A stretch of 64,000 nt of DNA from Paenibacillus macerans (GCF_900454495.1 NZ_UGSI01000001.1:2852001-2916000), one strand, 5' to 3'; shown: positions 17,413 to 26,042, numbered from the stretch's first letter. Notes: generated from the letters alone by a model not told the origin. Translations and numbers: made by a program.

Positions 17413-17640
17413 TTAAGCTCATCTATGAGAAATTTATGCCAAGAAATTACCTCCGGAAAGTAGTTGCCTGCTGGAATTTATATGCAGGAAATTCCCCAAA
17501 ATCCCGGCTCGCCCGAGTCAACTGGCTTGCTCATCCGGTTCGGCTGACTCCGCTGAATTCCGATCTTTCGGCCTTATCCGCATGGTCCGCCCGTGCTGCC
17601 TATGAGCGGTTCTTCCAACCGGCCGGTTTCATCCGGCCCG

Positions 17641-18975
17641 CTATGCGTGATCGATCGATTGCAGCGCCATGACCGCCTTGGAAACGAGATAGTCCTGATA
17701 AGTTAACATAATCTCCAGCTTGCAGGCCCGGCGGCTCATTTCCAGCACGACCGGAAGGATGACGACCGGGTTTTCGATCTGCACCGGACGTACGAAATAC
17801 GTCGTAATGTTGTCGACGACGAAGTCCATGCCGCTTGCGTCCTTGGCGGTGCGCAGGCCGGCCTGGGTCATCAGCGAGGTGAGCACGCCGTGCGAAATCG
17901 TGCCGAGGTCGGTAGCCATCTGCGGCGTTATCATCCCGCGGAAAAACAGTTTCCCCTCCGCGTCGCGCTCTTCGGCAAAACCGTTCCACATCAGGTGCTC
18001 GAACGTTTCCCCGAGCTGCGGCTGGTTGCGCACGTCGCGCATCGCCTGCAGCACCTCCCGGCGCGTGACGGAAGAAACCAGCTTCCGGTTGCGGTCCACC
18101 ACCGGCAAAAAATCGATCCCTTCCCAAACCATGATTTGCGCGGCCGAAGCCAGCGACGTCTGCAGTCCCACCGTAATCGGATGGCGCGTCATGCACTTTT
18201 CAATGGGCTGATCCCCGCTGAGCTCCTCCACGTTTTTGCGGCTGACGATCCCGATGACCCGGTTCCACTCGTCCACGACCGGAAAATGCTGATGCCCCGT
18301 CTCCAGCGACAACTCGTCAAAATCGGAGATATTGCTCGCGGCTTTCAGCATGTTCACCCGCGGCTTACGGGCGACGATATCCTCCACCAGCATGATTTTT
18401 TTCTTGATCAACCGGTCGAAAATGGCCCTGTTGATCATGGATGCAACGGTAAACGTATCGTGGCGCGAGGAAATGATCGGCAGCGCCAGCTTGTCCGCCA
18501 GCGCTTTGACCTCGCGGCTTGTGCCGAAGCCCCCGGTCACCAGCACCCCCGCTCCCTGCTCCAAAGCGAGCGAATGGGCGTTGTCGCGGTTCCCGATGAT
18601 CAGCAGGCTTCCGGCGTCGATATACCGCGCCATGGCATCGATTTTCATCGCGCCGATGACGTATTTGTGCAGCGTTTTGTCCAGCCCTTCGCCGCCGCCA
18701 AGCACATGTCCCTCCACGATGTCGACTACATCGCCGAACGTAAGCTGATCGGAGATGTTCCGCGGCTTCTTCTCCACGCGAACGGTGCCGATCCGCTCCT
18801 TGGTGATGACGATGCCGAGGTTTTCCGCCTCTTTGACCGCGCGGTAAGCCGTTCCCTCGCTCACGCCCATCGCTTTGGCCAGCTTGCGCACGGAAATTTT
18901 CGTACCGATCTTAAGTTGTTCGATATGTTGAAGCAGCTGCTCGTGTTTTGTGACGCTTTCTTCCTGCCCCTCCAA
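17641..18975 (-). CDS. ytoI: YtoI: HTH / DRTGG / CBS-domain / hotdog regulator-like protein
   Basis: Domains in order: an N-terminal winged helix (KISVRKLAKAMGVSEGTAYRAVKEAEN, about residues 24-50), a DRTGG domain (GDVVDIVEGHVLGGGEGLD through VLVTGGFGTSREV), two CBS motifs (IEKCMTRHPITVGL and DFLPVVDRNRKLVSSVTRREV) and a C-terminal hotdog-type domain (FFRGMITPQMATDLGTISHG). CBS pairs usually bind adenosine nucleotides, so a nucleotide- or acyl-CoA-sensing DNA-binding role is plausible; its targets are unknown. The start is TTG at 18975 after AAGGGGG. It converges with ytpI. Confidence 0.9.
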   Translation of the reverse strand: MEGQEESVTKHEQLLQHIEQLKIGTKISVRKLAKAMGVSEGTAYRAVKEAENLGIVITKERIGTVRVEKKPRNISDQLTFGDVVDIVEGHVLGGGEGLDKTLHKYVIGAMKIDAMARYIDAGSLLIIGNRDNAHSLALEQGAGVLVTGGFGTSREVKALADKLALPIISSRHDTFTVASMINRAIFDRLIKKKIMLVEDIVARKPRVNMLKAASNISDFDELSLETGHQHFPVVDEWNRVIGIVSRKNVEELSGDQPIEKCMTRHPITVGLQTSLASAAQIMVWEGIDFLPVVDRNRKLVSSVTRREVLQAMRDVRNQPQLGETFEHLMWNGFAEERDAEGKLFFRGMITPQMATDLGTISHGVLTSLMTQAGLRTAKDASGMDFVVDNITTYFVRPVQIENPVVILPVVLEMSRRACKLEIMLTYQDYLVSKAVMALQSIDHA

Positions 18976-19027
18976 CTGTTATACCCCCTTGCCCGAATCT
19001 GTACTACTCTGTTTCCATTATACACGT

Positions 19028-19750
19028 TCAGGCATAAGTCATCCATACGGCCGCAAGCACGATCACGGAATAGACAATTTCCATGATTCCGGTTTGCTTT
19101 GCCGTGATCCGTATGCGCGGACACCATGCGGCCCTGGCCAGCAGCAGCAAAGCCGGCAGCAATAGCGAAAGGGGGAACAGCCAAGCGGCGAGCAGCGACA
19201 ATATCAGGTGATAGCTCACGGAATAGAAATAGAACCGGGGGTTGTTCCGCTCGCGGATGATCGTTTTGACGTAAAAAGCCGTGCCCGCGAAATAGCCGAT
19301 GCTGATCAAAAACAGCTCCACGGCTGCCCCGTAGTCCGTACCTCCGCCCAACCTGAAAGAAACAAACACCATGATGCTGAACTGCACGATGGCGGCGATG
19401 TCGTTAACCAGGGCGCGTTCGCGTTTTTGCCTGGCGTAGTAGACGTTGACGGCAAACAGAGGCAGGAACAGCAGGGCCATCAAGATGATGTCGGGGCGAA
19501 GCAAGGCGAGCGCCGTTCCGGCAGGGACGAGAAGCGTTCCATACAGCAAGGCCGGTTTGCGGTAGCGATCGCCTTTGCCCGTGCGGACCCACTGCAGCAA
19601 AGGAAACATCAGCAAGTAGATCAGCAGCCAGCAAGCAAACAGCAGGGCATGGATCCACCCGGGGGTCGAGGCGGCCATGCCGAACAGGAACGGAAGGACC
19701 AACATCGCCCAGGCTCCATGCTGATTGGGGATATAATGCTTCAAGCGCAT
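19028..19750 (-). CDS. ywiC: YwiC-like membrane protein
   Basis: A 240-residue polytopic membrane protein beginning MRLKHYIPNQHGAWAML, the YwiC family hallmark, followed by about seven hydrophobic segments. In B. subtilis ywiC sits in the narK-fnr region and is expressed anaerobically; its biochemical role is unknown. Here it is preceded by AAGGAGAGG and by a promoter with a perfect AGTGA-N6-TCACT palindrome at about -41.5, so anaerobic control is likely. It is divergent from the two DUF2249 genes. Confidence 0.88.
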   Translation of the reverse strand: MRLKHYIPNQHGAWAMLVLPFLFGMAASTPGWIHALLFACWLLIYLLMFPLLQWVRTGKGDRYRKPALLYGTLLVPAGTALALLRPDIILMALLFLPLFAVNVYYARQKRERALVNDIAAIVQFSIMVFVSFRLGGGTDYGAAVELFLISIGYFAGTAFYVKTIIRERNNPRFYFYSVSYHLILSLLAAWLFPLSLLLPALLLLARAAWCPRIRITAKQTGIMEIVYSVIVLAAVWMTYA

Positions 19751-19799
19751 GACGGCGTCCTCTCCTTATTTTTCAAATGGATGGGGCAAATTACGGATC

Positions 19800-19842
19800 A
19801 TTATATCCGCCGGAGGAAATCGCTCCAGTGACGCCGGTCACT
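19800..19842 (-). promoter_or_regulatory. Fnr-type promoter of ywiC
   Basis: On the minus strand TATAAT lies at 19805-19800. The palindrome AGTGACGCCGGTCACT at 19842-19827 is centred about 41.5 bases before the expected start near 19793, the classic class II activator position. The half-site TCACT matches the Bacillus Fnr consensus TGTGA-N6-TCACT. Confidence 0.7.
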
Positions 19843-19898
19843 GTAATCATGACAGCTTCCCAACAGAAAAAAGAGCGAATATCGTGCCGTTTTTTATC

Positions 19899-19941
19899 TT
19901 GTGACTGATATCACAATCCATTCCGAAGCCGTTGATATAAT
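19899..19941 (+). promoter_or_regulatory. Fnr/CRP-type promoter of the DUF2249 genes
   Basis: A perfect palindrome, TTGTGACTGATATCACAA, at 19899-19916 is centred about 40.5 bases before the start predicted from TATAAT at 19936-19941. No good -35 box is present, as expected for an activator-dependent promoter. Rex boxes look similar, but the position favours an activator. Confidence 0.75.
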
Positions 19942-19996
19942 GAGGGCGAACGATAAGATTTTAAATTTTAACTAATCAATTAGGGAGGACTTCAAA

Positions 19997-20230
19997 ATGA
20001 ATCCGATTAAAGCAACCGTAAACGCCACCGAGTATCCGCCGCAGCTTAAGCATAAAACTATTTTTGACGCTTACGAAGCCCTGCATCCGGGAGAAGCCAT
20101 GCTGCTGATCAACGATCATGACCCGGTGCCGCTGCGTTATCAATTTGAGGCGATGCATCCCGGACGGTTCACTTGGGAGTATCTTGAAGAAGGGCCGGAC
20201 ACATTCCGGGTGAAAATCGGCAAAAATTAA
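19997..20230 (+). CDS. DUF2249 domain protein 1
   Basis: A 77-residue single-domain protein of the DUF2249 family: a DAYEALHPGEAMLLINDHDPVPLRYQ core with the conserved His-Asp-Pro motif, then FTWEYLEEGPDTFRVKI. The fold is SirA/TusA-like. Members often accompany denitrification, hemerythrin or cytochrome genes, and their role is unknown. GGGAGG precedes the ATG. It is the first gene of a two-gene operon behind an Fnr-like promoter. Confidence 0.88.
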   Translation: MNPIKATVNATEYPPQLKHKTIFDAYEALHPGEAMLLINDHDPVPLRYQFEAMHPGRFTWEYLEEGPDTFRVKIGKN

Positions 20231-20250
20231 AGTTTGGAGGTGGACGAATC

Positions 20251-20487
20251 ATGGAGAACCGGGTTGTCGAGCTTGATGTACGCCCGCAGCTGCGCCAGGG
20301 AGCGGAGCCGTTAGGAATCATTATGAGCACCGTTAAGCAGTTGAAGGGAGGCGAGATTTTCGTCCTGCACGCCACGCTCAAGCCCGTTCCGCTGCTGAAG
20401 CTGATGGAACTTAGAGGGTACCGCAATCAATGCGAGCAGGTGGCGGAGGAGCACTGGAAAGTAACCTTCGAACGAAAAAGCAAGTGA
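20251..20487 (+). CDS. DUF2249 domain protein 2
   Basis: A 78-residue paralogue of the preceding gene: ELDVRPQLRQGAEPLGIIM, then LKGGEIFVLHATLKPVPLLKLMELRGY and a final beta strand. The conserved Lys-Pro-Val-Pro stands where the first protein has Asp-Pro-Val-Pro. TGGAGGTGG precedes the ATG, 20 bases after the first gene's stop. An intrinsic terminator follows at 20565-20610, so the pair forms a short operon. One possible role is sulfur or metal handling under low oxygen, which is inference from family and promoter only. Confidence 0.85.
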   Translation: MENRVVELDVRPQLRQGAEPLGIIMSTVKQLKGGEIFVLHATLKPVPLLKLMELRGYRNQCEQVAEEHWKVTFERKSK

Positions 20488-20564
20488 ACCCCCGGAAATC
20501 AAAGGCTAGAGGCAAGCGGCAAGCGGGTTTCTTGACCCGGGAATGTACGGCCGTTAAAGCGAAG

Positions 20565-20610
20565 GAGGATACGGGAACCGGTGATGCCGGCCCCTGTATC
20601 CTCTCTTTTT
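20565..20610 (+). terminator. Intrinsic terminator of the DUF2249 operon
   Basis: GAGGATACGGG is paired with CCCTGTATCCTC around a CCGG/CCGG inner stem and followed by CTTTTT. Confidence 0.9.
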
Positions 20611-20652
20611 GCATAGCTGCCGCAACGGTTCGGCCGAGCAGCCGCAATATTC

Positions 20653-20972
20653 CAGACTGTTGAGAAAGTCTTTAGACTTTTCCATAATTTAAAATTTTGT
20701 GTGGTGACTCTCGCCTTCGCAAAGAAAAATCGATTTAAAACGATCTGCCGGCAACAGACCGTGGCCTGGAGCGAGACTAGCTATCCGGAGGCTTTGCACG
20801 ATTATCCCGTTTGAGCAGGTGACCTGACTTCCTGAACCATAGGGATAATCGTGCAAAATGGTCTGGAGAGCCCCCACATCTACGTCATCATTTATTTTAT
20901 CAAGCACTGATTTTGGACTTGAGCCCGAATTTTGTGTTCAAATTTTAAAAAATGGACTTTCTCAACAGTCTG
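20653..20972. repeat. 320-bp element with 18-bp terminal inverted repeats and an internal 16-bp hairpin
   Basis: CAGACTGTTGAGAAAGTC at 20653-20670 is perfectly complementary to 20955-20972, and the pairing can extend through an outer AATATT. Inside, TTTGCACGATTATCCC (20793-20808) pairs perfectly with 20842-20857, with a 33-base loop. No coding frame is present. It fills the gap between the DUF2249 operon and the radical SAM gene. Confidence 0.8.
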
Positions 20973-21034
20973 AATATTCGCGAAAAATCCGTTTCCTTGA
21001 GTTCCTCGAGCTCCTCAAGCTCCACGACCGGAAG

Positions 21035-22132
21035 CTACTTCCGCTCATACCCCCGCGGTACATAAGCGCAGTACGGATCGCTTTCCAGATAATCGCCGGT
21101 CACGGCGTACGCCCTGGCCCGGGAACCGCCGCAAAGCTGCTTGTACTCGCAGGCGCCGCATTTGCCTTTCAGCAATGTCTTGTCGCGGAGCTGCCGCATG
21201 ACGGGCGAGTTCCGGTATATGTCGGATAGCGAAGAATCCCTGACGTTGCCGCAGCTTACCGGCAAAAATCCGCTCGGGTACACCTCGCCGGTATGGCTGA
21301 TAAACACGAAGCCGTCCCCGTCGTTAACGCCCTTGGGCGAACGGCCGAGCACATCTTTGCGCTTCACCGCCCCGGCCTCTTCGCCGGCACCGCCTCCGCG
21401 CTTTTGCTGCTGTAAAAACACACGGCGATAGTGCGGCGCCTCCGTCGCTTTGATGCCGTAAGGCATCGCCCGCTGCATCTTGGCCAGCCATTCCATCACC
21501 CGTTCATGCTCCTCGGGCGTAATCATGTCCCTCACCATCCCCCGGCCCGTCGGCACGAGGAAAAACACGCTCCAAAGCACGGCCCCCATCTCCTTTACCG
21601 CTTCGGCGATCCGCGGCAGGTCGTCCAGGTTGTAGCGGGAGACCGTCGTGTTGATCTGGATCGGAATATCGAGCTGTTGCAAAAAACCGATCCCTTTCAT
21701 CGTCATTTCATAGGAACCCGGTGTTCCGCGAAAATGATCATGGATTGCGGCCGTCGAACCGTCAAGGCTAAATGCCCAGCGGGACAAGCCGACCTCCTTG
21801 GCCTTACGCACGGCGGAAAATGTGACCCGCGGCGTGGCGCTTGGCGTCATCGAGACCGGCAGCCCTTTGTCCTGAATCGCGTACCGGGCCAGCTCGAACA
21901 AATCGGGGCGCATCAGCGGATCGCCGCCGGTAAACACGAACAGCGGTTTATCCATTTCCGCGATATCGCCGATCAGCTTCTTCCCTTCCTCGAGGCTAAG
22001 CTGGCGCGGATCGGGATGATACTGGGCTTCCGCCCGGCAGTGCAGGCATTTTAACGCGCAAGCCCGCGTCACCTCCCAGATGACGATAAACGGATTTACG
22101 TTGTAGTCCCTGTCTTGAATCATTTGCCTCAC
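21035..22132 (-). CDS. Radical SAM/SPASM protein
   Basis: The radical SAM cluster motif is CALKCLHC (CxxxCxxC, about residues 26-33), followed by FTGGDPLMRPDL and a TIM-barrel core with FSLDGSTAAIHD. A C-terminal SPASM-type region holds further cysteines (VSCGNVRDSS, KCGACEYKQLCGGSRARAYA, DPYC) that could bind auxiliary FeS clusters. The protein resembles heme-pathway radical SAM enzymes (AhbD/NirJ type) and the TIGR04053-like family found in Bacillus. Its start overlaps the end of hemY by four bases, which strengthens a link with tetrapyrrole metabolism, but the reaction is not known. Confidence 0.85.
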   Translation of the reverse strand: MRQMIQDRDYNVNPFIVIWEVTRACALKCLHCRAEAQYHPDPRQLSLEEGKKLIGDIAEMDKPLFVFTGGDPLMRPDLFELARYAIQDKGLPVSMTPSATPRVTFSAVRKAKEVGLSRWAFSLDGSTAAIHDHFRGTPGSYEMTMKGIGFLQQLDIPIQINTTVSRYNLDDLPRIAEAVKEMGAVLWSVFFLVPTGRGMVRDMITPEEHERVMEWLAKMQRAMPYGIKATEAPHYRRVFLQQQKRGGGAGEEAGAVKRKDVLGRSPKGVNDGDGFVFISHTGEVYPSGFLPVSCGNVRDSSLSDIYRNSPVMRQLRDKTLLKGKCGACEYKQLCGGSRARAYAVTGDYLESDPYCAYVPRGYERK

Positions 22133-23562
22133 CGTCCATCCCTCAAATAAGCCGCCATGCTTTCAGCGGCTTCCTTGCCCTGCCGGATGCAGTCGGGAAT
22201 GCCTACGCCGGCATATCCCGCGCCGCACAGCAGCAGCCCCGGCTTCGCCCGGCACAATGCCCCGCGCAGCGCCTCAAGCCGCTCGACATGCCCGACCGGA
22301 TATTGGGGCATCGACTCCGGCAAAGCGGCGAGCTCGCAAAACAGCGGGCTGGCGGCGATGCCCAGCAAATCGCGCAGCTCGGCGGCCACCCGGCGCTCGA
22401 TGTCGGCCCTGCACATCGCGGTCCATGCCTCGTCGCCCAGGCGGCCGATATAGGCTCGCAGCAGCGCTTTATCGCCGGGAGCCGAATGCAGCCATTTCGA
22501 AGAAACCCAGGTAATGGCCGTAATCATTCGCCCCTCCCCGCGCGGGATAAGCACGCCGGAGCCGTTCAAATCGTGCGGAACGTCTTCCCGCCGGTAGGCG
22601 AAGGCTAAATTGGCCACGGACACATAACGGACCCGCTCCAGGTAAGCGGCTTCGGGAACGCCATCCAATAGCCGGGCCGCAGCAAAAGCAGGAACTGCCA
22701 AAATGACTCCGTCCGCGTTCAAACGCTCGCCCCCGCTTAAGTTAAGCTCATAACCCGCCTCTTGCTGCGACAGTCCGGTTACCGCCTGGCCGGTAATTAT
22801 TTTCTCTTCGCTTAGCGATTCCTCCAGCGCTTCCGTCAGTCCCTCCAAACCGCCCGTCAACGTCAGAAACATGCTGGTTTGCGCGGCCTTCGGCAGCGGG
22901 ACCTGGCTTCCCCCCGGCCGCGGCGGCTGCTTTTTGCCGGCCAGCAGCCCAAGGATCAGGCTGCGGTGCTTGCGCTCCATCTCCATAAACTGCGGAAACG
23001 TCGCTTTCAAGCTAAGCTGTTCGGTGTCCCCGGCATATATGCCGGCTAGAAGCGGCTCCGTCATCTGCTCCAGCACTTCTCTGCCGAGCCGGCGGCGGAT
23101 GAAGCCGCCGAGCGATTCGTCGCCGCCGCCGCGCCGCGCGGGAAGCAGCAGATCCATCGCGGCCCGCAGCTTGCCGGCCGGAGAGAGCAGCCCCGTCTTG
23201 ACCATCGGCCACATTTGCGTCGGTATGCCGAGCATCAGCCCCGGCGGCATGGGATGGAATTTGCCGCGATGCAATATATAACTTCGCTTCGCCTGCGGAT
23301 TCGTTCCCGCCAGCTTATCCTCCAGCCCGAGTTCCCGGATCAATTCCAGCGCGGCGGGCTTGCGCGCGATCATTGAATCCGGGCCCTGTTCTATCGTAAA
23401 GCCGTCACGTCGTAGGGAACGGATTTTGCCGCCCAGCCGATCGGACTGTTCCACGAGGGTAACCCCAGCGTTTACCCCCTGTTCACGCAGCAATTTACGC
23501 ACGTAATAAGCCGCGCTTAACCCGGTTATGCCTCCGCCGATGACGGCGATTTTTTTGCTCAC
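22129..23562 (-). CDS. hemY: Protoporphyrinogen/coproporphyrinogen III oxidase HemY-type
   Basis: FAD enzyme of heme synthesis. The N-terminal Rossmann motif is IAVIGGGITGLSAAYYV, followed by EQSDRLGGKI and the family segment GFTIEQGPDSMIARKP. The C-terminal FAD-binding part is GLLLCGAGYAGVGIPDCIRQGK. In Gram-positives this family oxidises coproporphyrinogen III in the coproporphyrin-dependent pathway using oxygen. The start is GTG at 23562 with AAGGAGG upstream, somewhat far (13 bases). It forms an operon with the radical SAM gene. No hemE or hemH is adjacent, unlike Bacillus hemEHY, so this could be an extra copy or a dispersed pathway gene. Confidence 0.93.
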   Translation of the reverse strand: MSKKIAVIGGGITGLSAAYYVRKLLREQGVNAGVTLVEQSDRLGGKIRSLRRDGFTIEQGPDSMIARKPAALELIRELGLEDKLAGTNPQAKRSYILHRGKFHPMPPGLMLGIPTQMWPMVKTGLLSPAGKLRAAMDLLLPARRGGGDESLGGFIRRRLGREVLEQMTEPLLAGIYAGDTEQLSLKATFPQFMEMERKHRSLILGLLAGKKQPPRPGGSQVPLPKAAQTSMFLTLTGGLEGLTEALEESLSEEKIITGQAVTGLSQQEAGYELNLSGGERLNADGVILAVPAFAAARLLDGVPEAAYLERVRYVSVANLAFAYRREDVPHDLNGSGVLIPRGEGRMITAITWVSSKWLHSAPGDKALLRAYIGRLGDEAWTAMCRADIERRVAAELRDLLGIAASPLFCELAALPESMPQYPVGHVERLEALRGALCRAKPGLLLCGAGYAGVGIPDCIRQGKEAAESMAAYLRDGR

Positions 23563-23663
23563 GTTTAAGTTTCGACCTCCTTAATGCCGCAAGCCAAACG
23601 CCTCATGCTTAAGCGGCCTATGAACTCCTAATGCTATCGTAACCTCCGGACCCCCGCGCATTT

Positions 23664-23706
23664 TATGACTGGAGTCACTCCGAGATCAACATTTCTCGGT
23701 TAAAAT
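23664..23706 (+). promoter_or_regulatory. Fnr-like promoter of ilvB
   Basis: TATGACTGGAGTCACT at 23664-23679 matches TGTGA-N6-TCACT at nine of ten positions and is centred about 41.5 bases before the start predicted from TAAAAT at 23701-23706. The same box could also serve the divergent hemY gene (weak TACGAT at 23641-23636 on the minus strand). Confidence 0.6.
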
Positions 23707-23737
23707 TGTCAAAAATCAAACGGAAAGGAAGCTAACG

Positions 23738-25447
23738 ATGAGTATAAACCAGACATTGCGGCTTAAAACGGGAGCAGAGCTGTTGATCGAATGCTTGCTG
23801 GAGGAAAAAGCCGATACGATTTTCGGGTATCCCGGCGGAGCGGTGATCCCGATTTATGACGCGCTCTATGAATGCTCCGGCATCCGGCATATTCTGACCC
23901 GGCACGAACAGGCCGCCGTACATGCGGCGGACGGTTATGCGCGGGTTACGGGACGGGCCGGCGTGGCCCTGGTCACCTCGGGACCGGGAGCTACGAACGC
24001 GGTGACGGGGATTGCCAACGCCTTTATGGACTCGGTGCCGCTGGTGGTGTTGACGGGGCAGGTATCCACCGATCTGATCGGGCGCGACAGCTTTCAGGAA
24101 GTGAACATTTTCGGCATGACGATGGATGTGACGAAACATAATTATGCCGTTACGGATATCGCCCAATTGCCGCGGATCGTGAAGGAAGCCTTTTATATCG
24201 CCACGACGGGAAGACCCGGACCAGTGCTGATCGATCTGCCCAAAAATATAATGGCGGCCAAAACGGGGCTGGTTCCGGCCCTGCAAGCTTCGATCCGCGG
24301 CTATCAACCCGCCCCGCCGATTCCTGACGAGTCCGCAGGCCTCATCCGGGTCAAACTTCGGGCATCCCGCCGCCCGGTTCTCGTAGCCGGAGGCGGGGTA
24401 GTCTCGTCCGGCGCCGCCGAGGAGCTCGTCCGGTTCGCCGAGAACGCCGGGATTCCCGTCGCGACTACGCTGATGGGGATCGGGGCTTTTCCCTCCCGGC
24501 ATCCGCTGTACCTCGGCATGCTCGGCATGCACGGCACCTATGCCGCCAACCGGGCCGTCCATCAGGCCGACCTGCTTATCTGCCTCGGCACGAGGCTAAA
24601 CGACCGTTTGTCCGGCAAAGCCAAATCGTTTTCCCCGCAGTCCTGGAAGATCCAGGTCGATGTCGACGATGCCGAGCTGGACAAAAATATCCCCATGGAT
24701 CTGAGCATCCAGGGGGGTATTCGGGAACTGCTGGCCCAGCTGAACGCTCAACCCTGCGATAGCCTGGGAAGCGAATGGGCGGAAGACGCCGCCGGCTGGG
24801 AACGAAAGGTCCCGCAATTTACCGCCTCTGACGGCAAAAGCACGTTGAACCCGCAGGAAGTCATTAAGCTGCTCGACAAACTGACGGAGGGCAATGCGGT
24901 CGTGGCTACGGATGTCGGACAGCATCAAATCTGGACCGCTCACCACTACAGATTTTCCCGCCCCCGTTCATTCCTGACTTCAGGCGGACTCGGCACGATG
25001 GGCTTCGGCTTCCCCGCCGCCATCGGCGCGGCGATCGCCCTGGAGGGCGATGACCGGCCGATCCTGTGCGTGACCGGAGACGGGAGCTTTCAAATGAACC
25101 TGCAGGAATTAATGACGGCCGTCGACTACCGGCTGCCGGTTAAAATCGCCATCCTGAACAACGGTTATTTGGGCATGGTCCGGCAGTGGCAGCAGCTGTT
25201 TTATGAACGGCGTTATTCCTCCGTGCAAATTTCCTCGCCGGACTTTGCGGCCTTCGCGAACGCCTACGGGGTCCCCGGATTTCGCGCGCAGACGGTGCAG
25301 GAGGCCGAACTTGCGATTCGCCAGGCGCTGGAAATTCCGGGCCCCGCGTTAATGGAGTTCAACGTCCGGGAAGAGCAGAACGTCTATCCGATGGTGCCGC
25401 CCGGAGAAAGCAACGACAAGATGCTGACGGGCGAAGGCGAGCTGTAG
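23738..25447 (+). CDS. ilvB: Acetolactate synthase large subunit
   Basis: Thiamine-diphosphate enzyme condensing two pyruvates to acetolactate. Seen are the N-terminal PYR domain with catalytic Glu (FGYPGGAVIPIYDAL, RHEQAAVHAADGYAR), the VTSGPGATNAVTG segment, and the ThDP motif GDGSFQMNLQELMTAVDYRLPVKIAILNN split over the PP domain. The FQEVNIFGMTMDVTKHNY segment is that of the biosynthetic FAD-binding type rather than catabolic AlsS. No ilvN or ilvC follows, so the small subunit must be elsewhere or the enzyme acts alone. Its Fnr-like promoter suggests use under oxygen limitation, perhaps acetoin or butanediol formation, which is inference. Confidence 0.93.
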   Translation: MSINQTLRLKTGAELLIECLLEEKADTIFGYPGGAVIPIYDALYECSGIRHILTRHEQAAVHAADGYARVTGRAGVALVTSGPGATNAVTGIANAFMDSVPLVVLTGQVSTDLIGRDSFQEVNIFGMTMDVTKHNYAVTDIAQLPRIVKEAFYIATTGRPGPVLIDLPKNIMAAKTGLVPALQASIRGYQPAPPIPDESAGLIRVKLRASRRPVLVAGGGVVSSGAAEELVRFAENAGIPVATTLMGIGAFPSRHPLYLGMLGMHGTYAANRAVHQADLLICLGTRLNDRLSGKAKSFSPQSWKIQVDVDDAELDKNIPMDLSIQGGIRELLAQLNAQPCDSLGSEWAEDAAGWERKVPQFTASDGKSTLNPQEVIKLLDKLTEGNAVVATDVGQHQIWTAHHYRFSRPRSFLTSGGLGTMGFGFPAAIGAAIALEGDDRPILCVTGDGSFQMNLQELMTAVDYRLPVKIAILNNGYLGMVRQWQQLFYERRYSSVQISSPDFAAFANAYGVPGFRAQTVQEAELAIRQALEIPGPALMEFNVREEQNVYPMVPPGESNDKMLTGEGEL

Positions 25448-25540
25448 CTCCCGGTGGAAGCATGGCCCAGGCAGGCAAAACCAAAGTCCCCGGTGCTGCT
25501 GCACATCAAAGAAGGGAACGGATTCTCGTAGTAGAACAGA

Positions 25541-25720
25541 AGAGGAAATGGGTATGGGGTGGAAGGTTTACGGCCCGCCTTTAGAGTCAGGTTCTAACCT
25601 TAAAGCAAGTTTGATAAGAACCTGAAACTTACAGCGGGTGGACCCCCATATCCATCCCTCCCCTTGCGCTGAGCGTATGGGTTTGCGCGGGCAAAGGACC
25701 TCGCCGGCGGCGAGGTTTTT
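25541..25720 (+). ncRNA. Putative structured RNA or 3' element after ilvB
   Basis: A long irregular hairpin is supported by nested complementary blocks: TATGGGG (25553-25559) with CCCCATA (25644-25650), CCCGC (25574-25578) with GCGGG (25634-25638), and CAGGTTCT (25588-25595) with AGAACCTG (25617-25624). GAGG/CCTC and ATGG/CCAT extend the base. About 50 bases later a strong intrinsic terminator, CCTCGCC-GGC-GGCGAGG plus TTTTT (25699-25720), ends the unit. There is no open frame. I do not recognise a known RNA family, and it might simply be the ilvB 3' untranslated region. Confidence 0.4.
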
Positions 25721-25942
25721 CCTGGGCCGGGGCTCTTGCTGATTTATGGACGCTGCGCCAACGCACTCCAGAGACTTTGTCCGCCCGTTTCCCGGATATT
25801 TCCCAACCTAGCTAACGGACCCATATAACTATTTTGCGCTAAACGAGCTCACCTTGGCCAATTCGAGGTAAATAAAACTCCTTCCCTCCTCTACCTGCGC
25901 GTCGTCCTCTACCCTGCCGAGTTTTTTTAAAATAATGCAAAT

Positions 25943-25987
25943 AAGGGCCCCCGAGAAGAACCGTCTTCGTCGGGAAAGCCCTTTTTG
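25943..25987 (+). terminator. Terminator-like hairpin
   Basis: AAGGGC pairs with GCCCTT around a CGAGAAGA/TCTTCGTCG inner stem and is followed by TTTTT on the plus strand. No plus-strand gene clearly precedes it. It may also serve the minus-strand gene at 26043-26336. Confidence 0.6.
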
Positions 25988-26042
25988 TCTTAGCCCAAGC
26001 TCGGCATGGTTCCAACGAACCCGCCTTGCCGGGCAACCGGCG

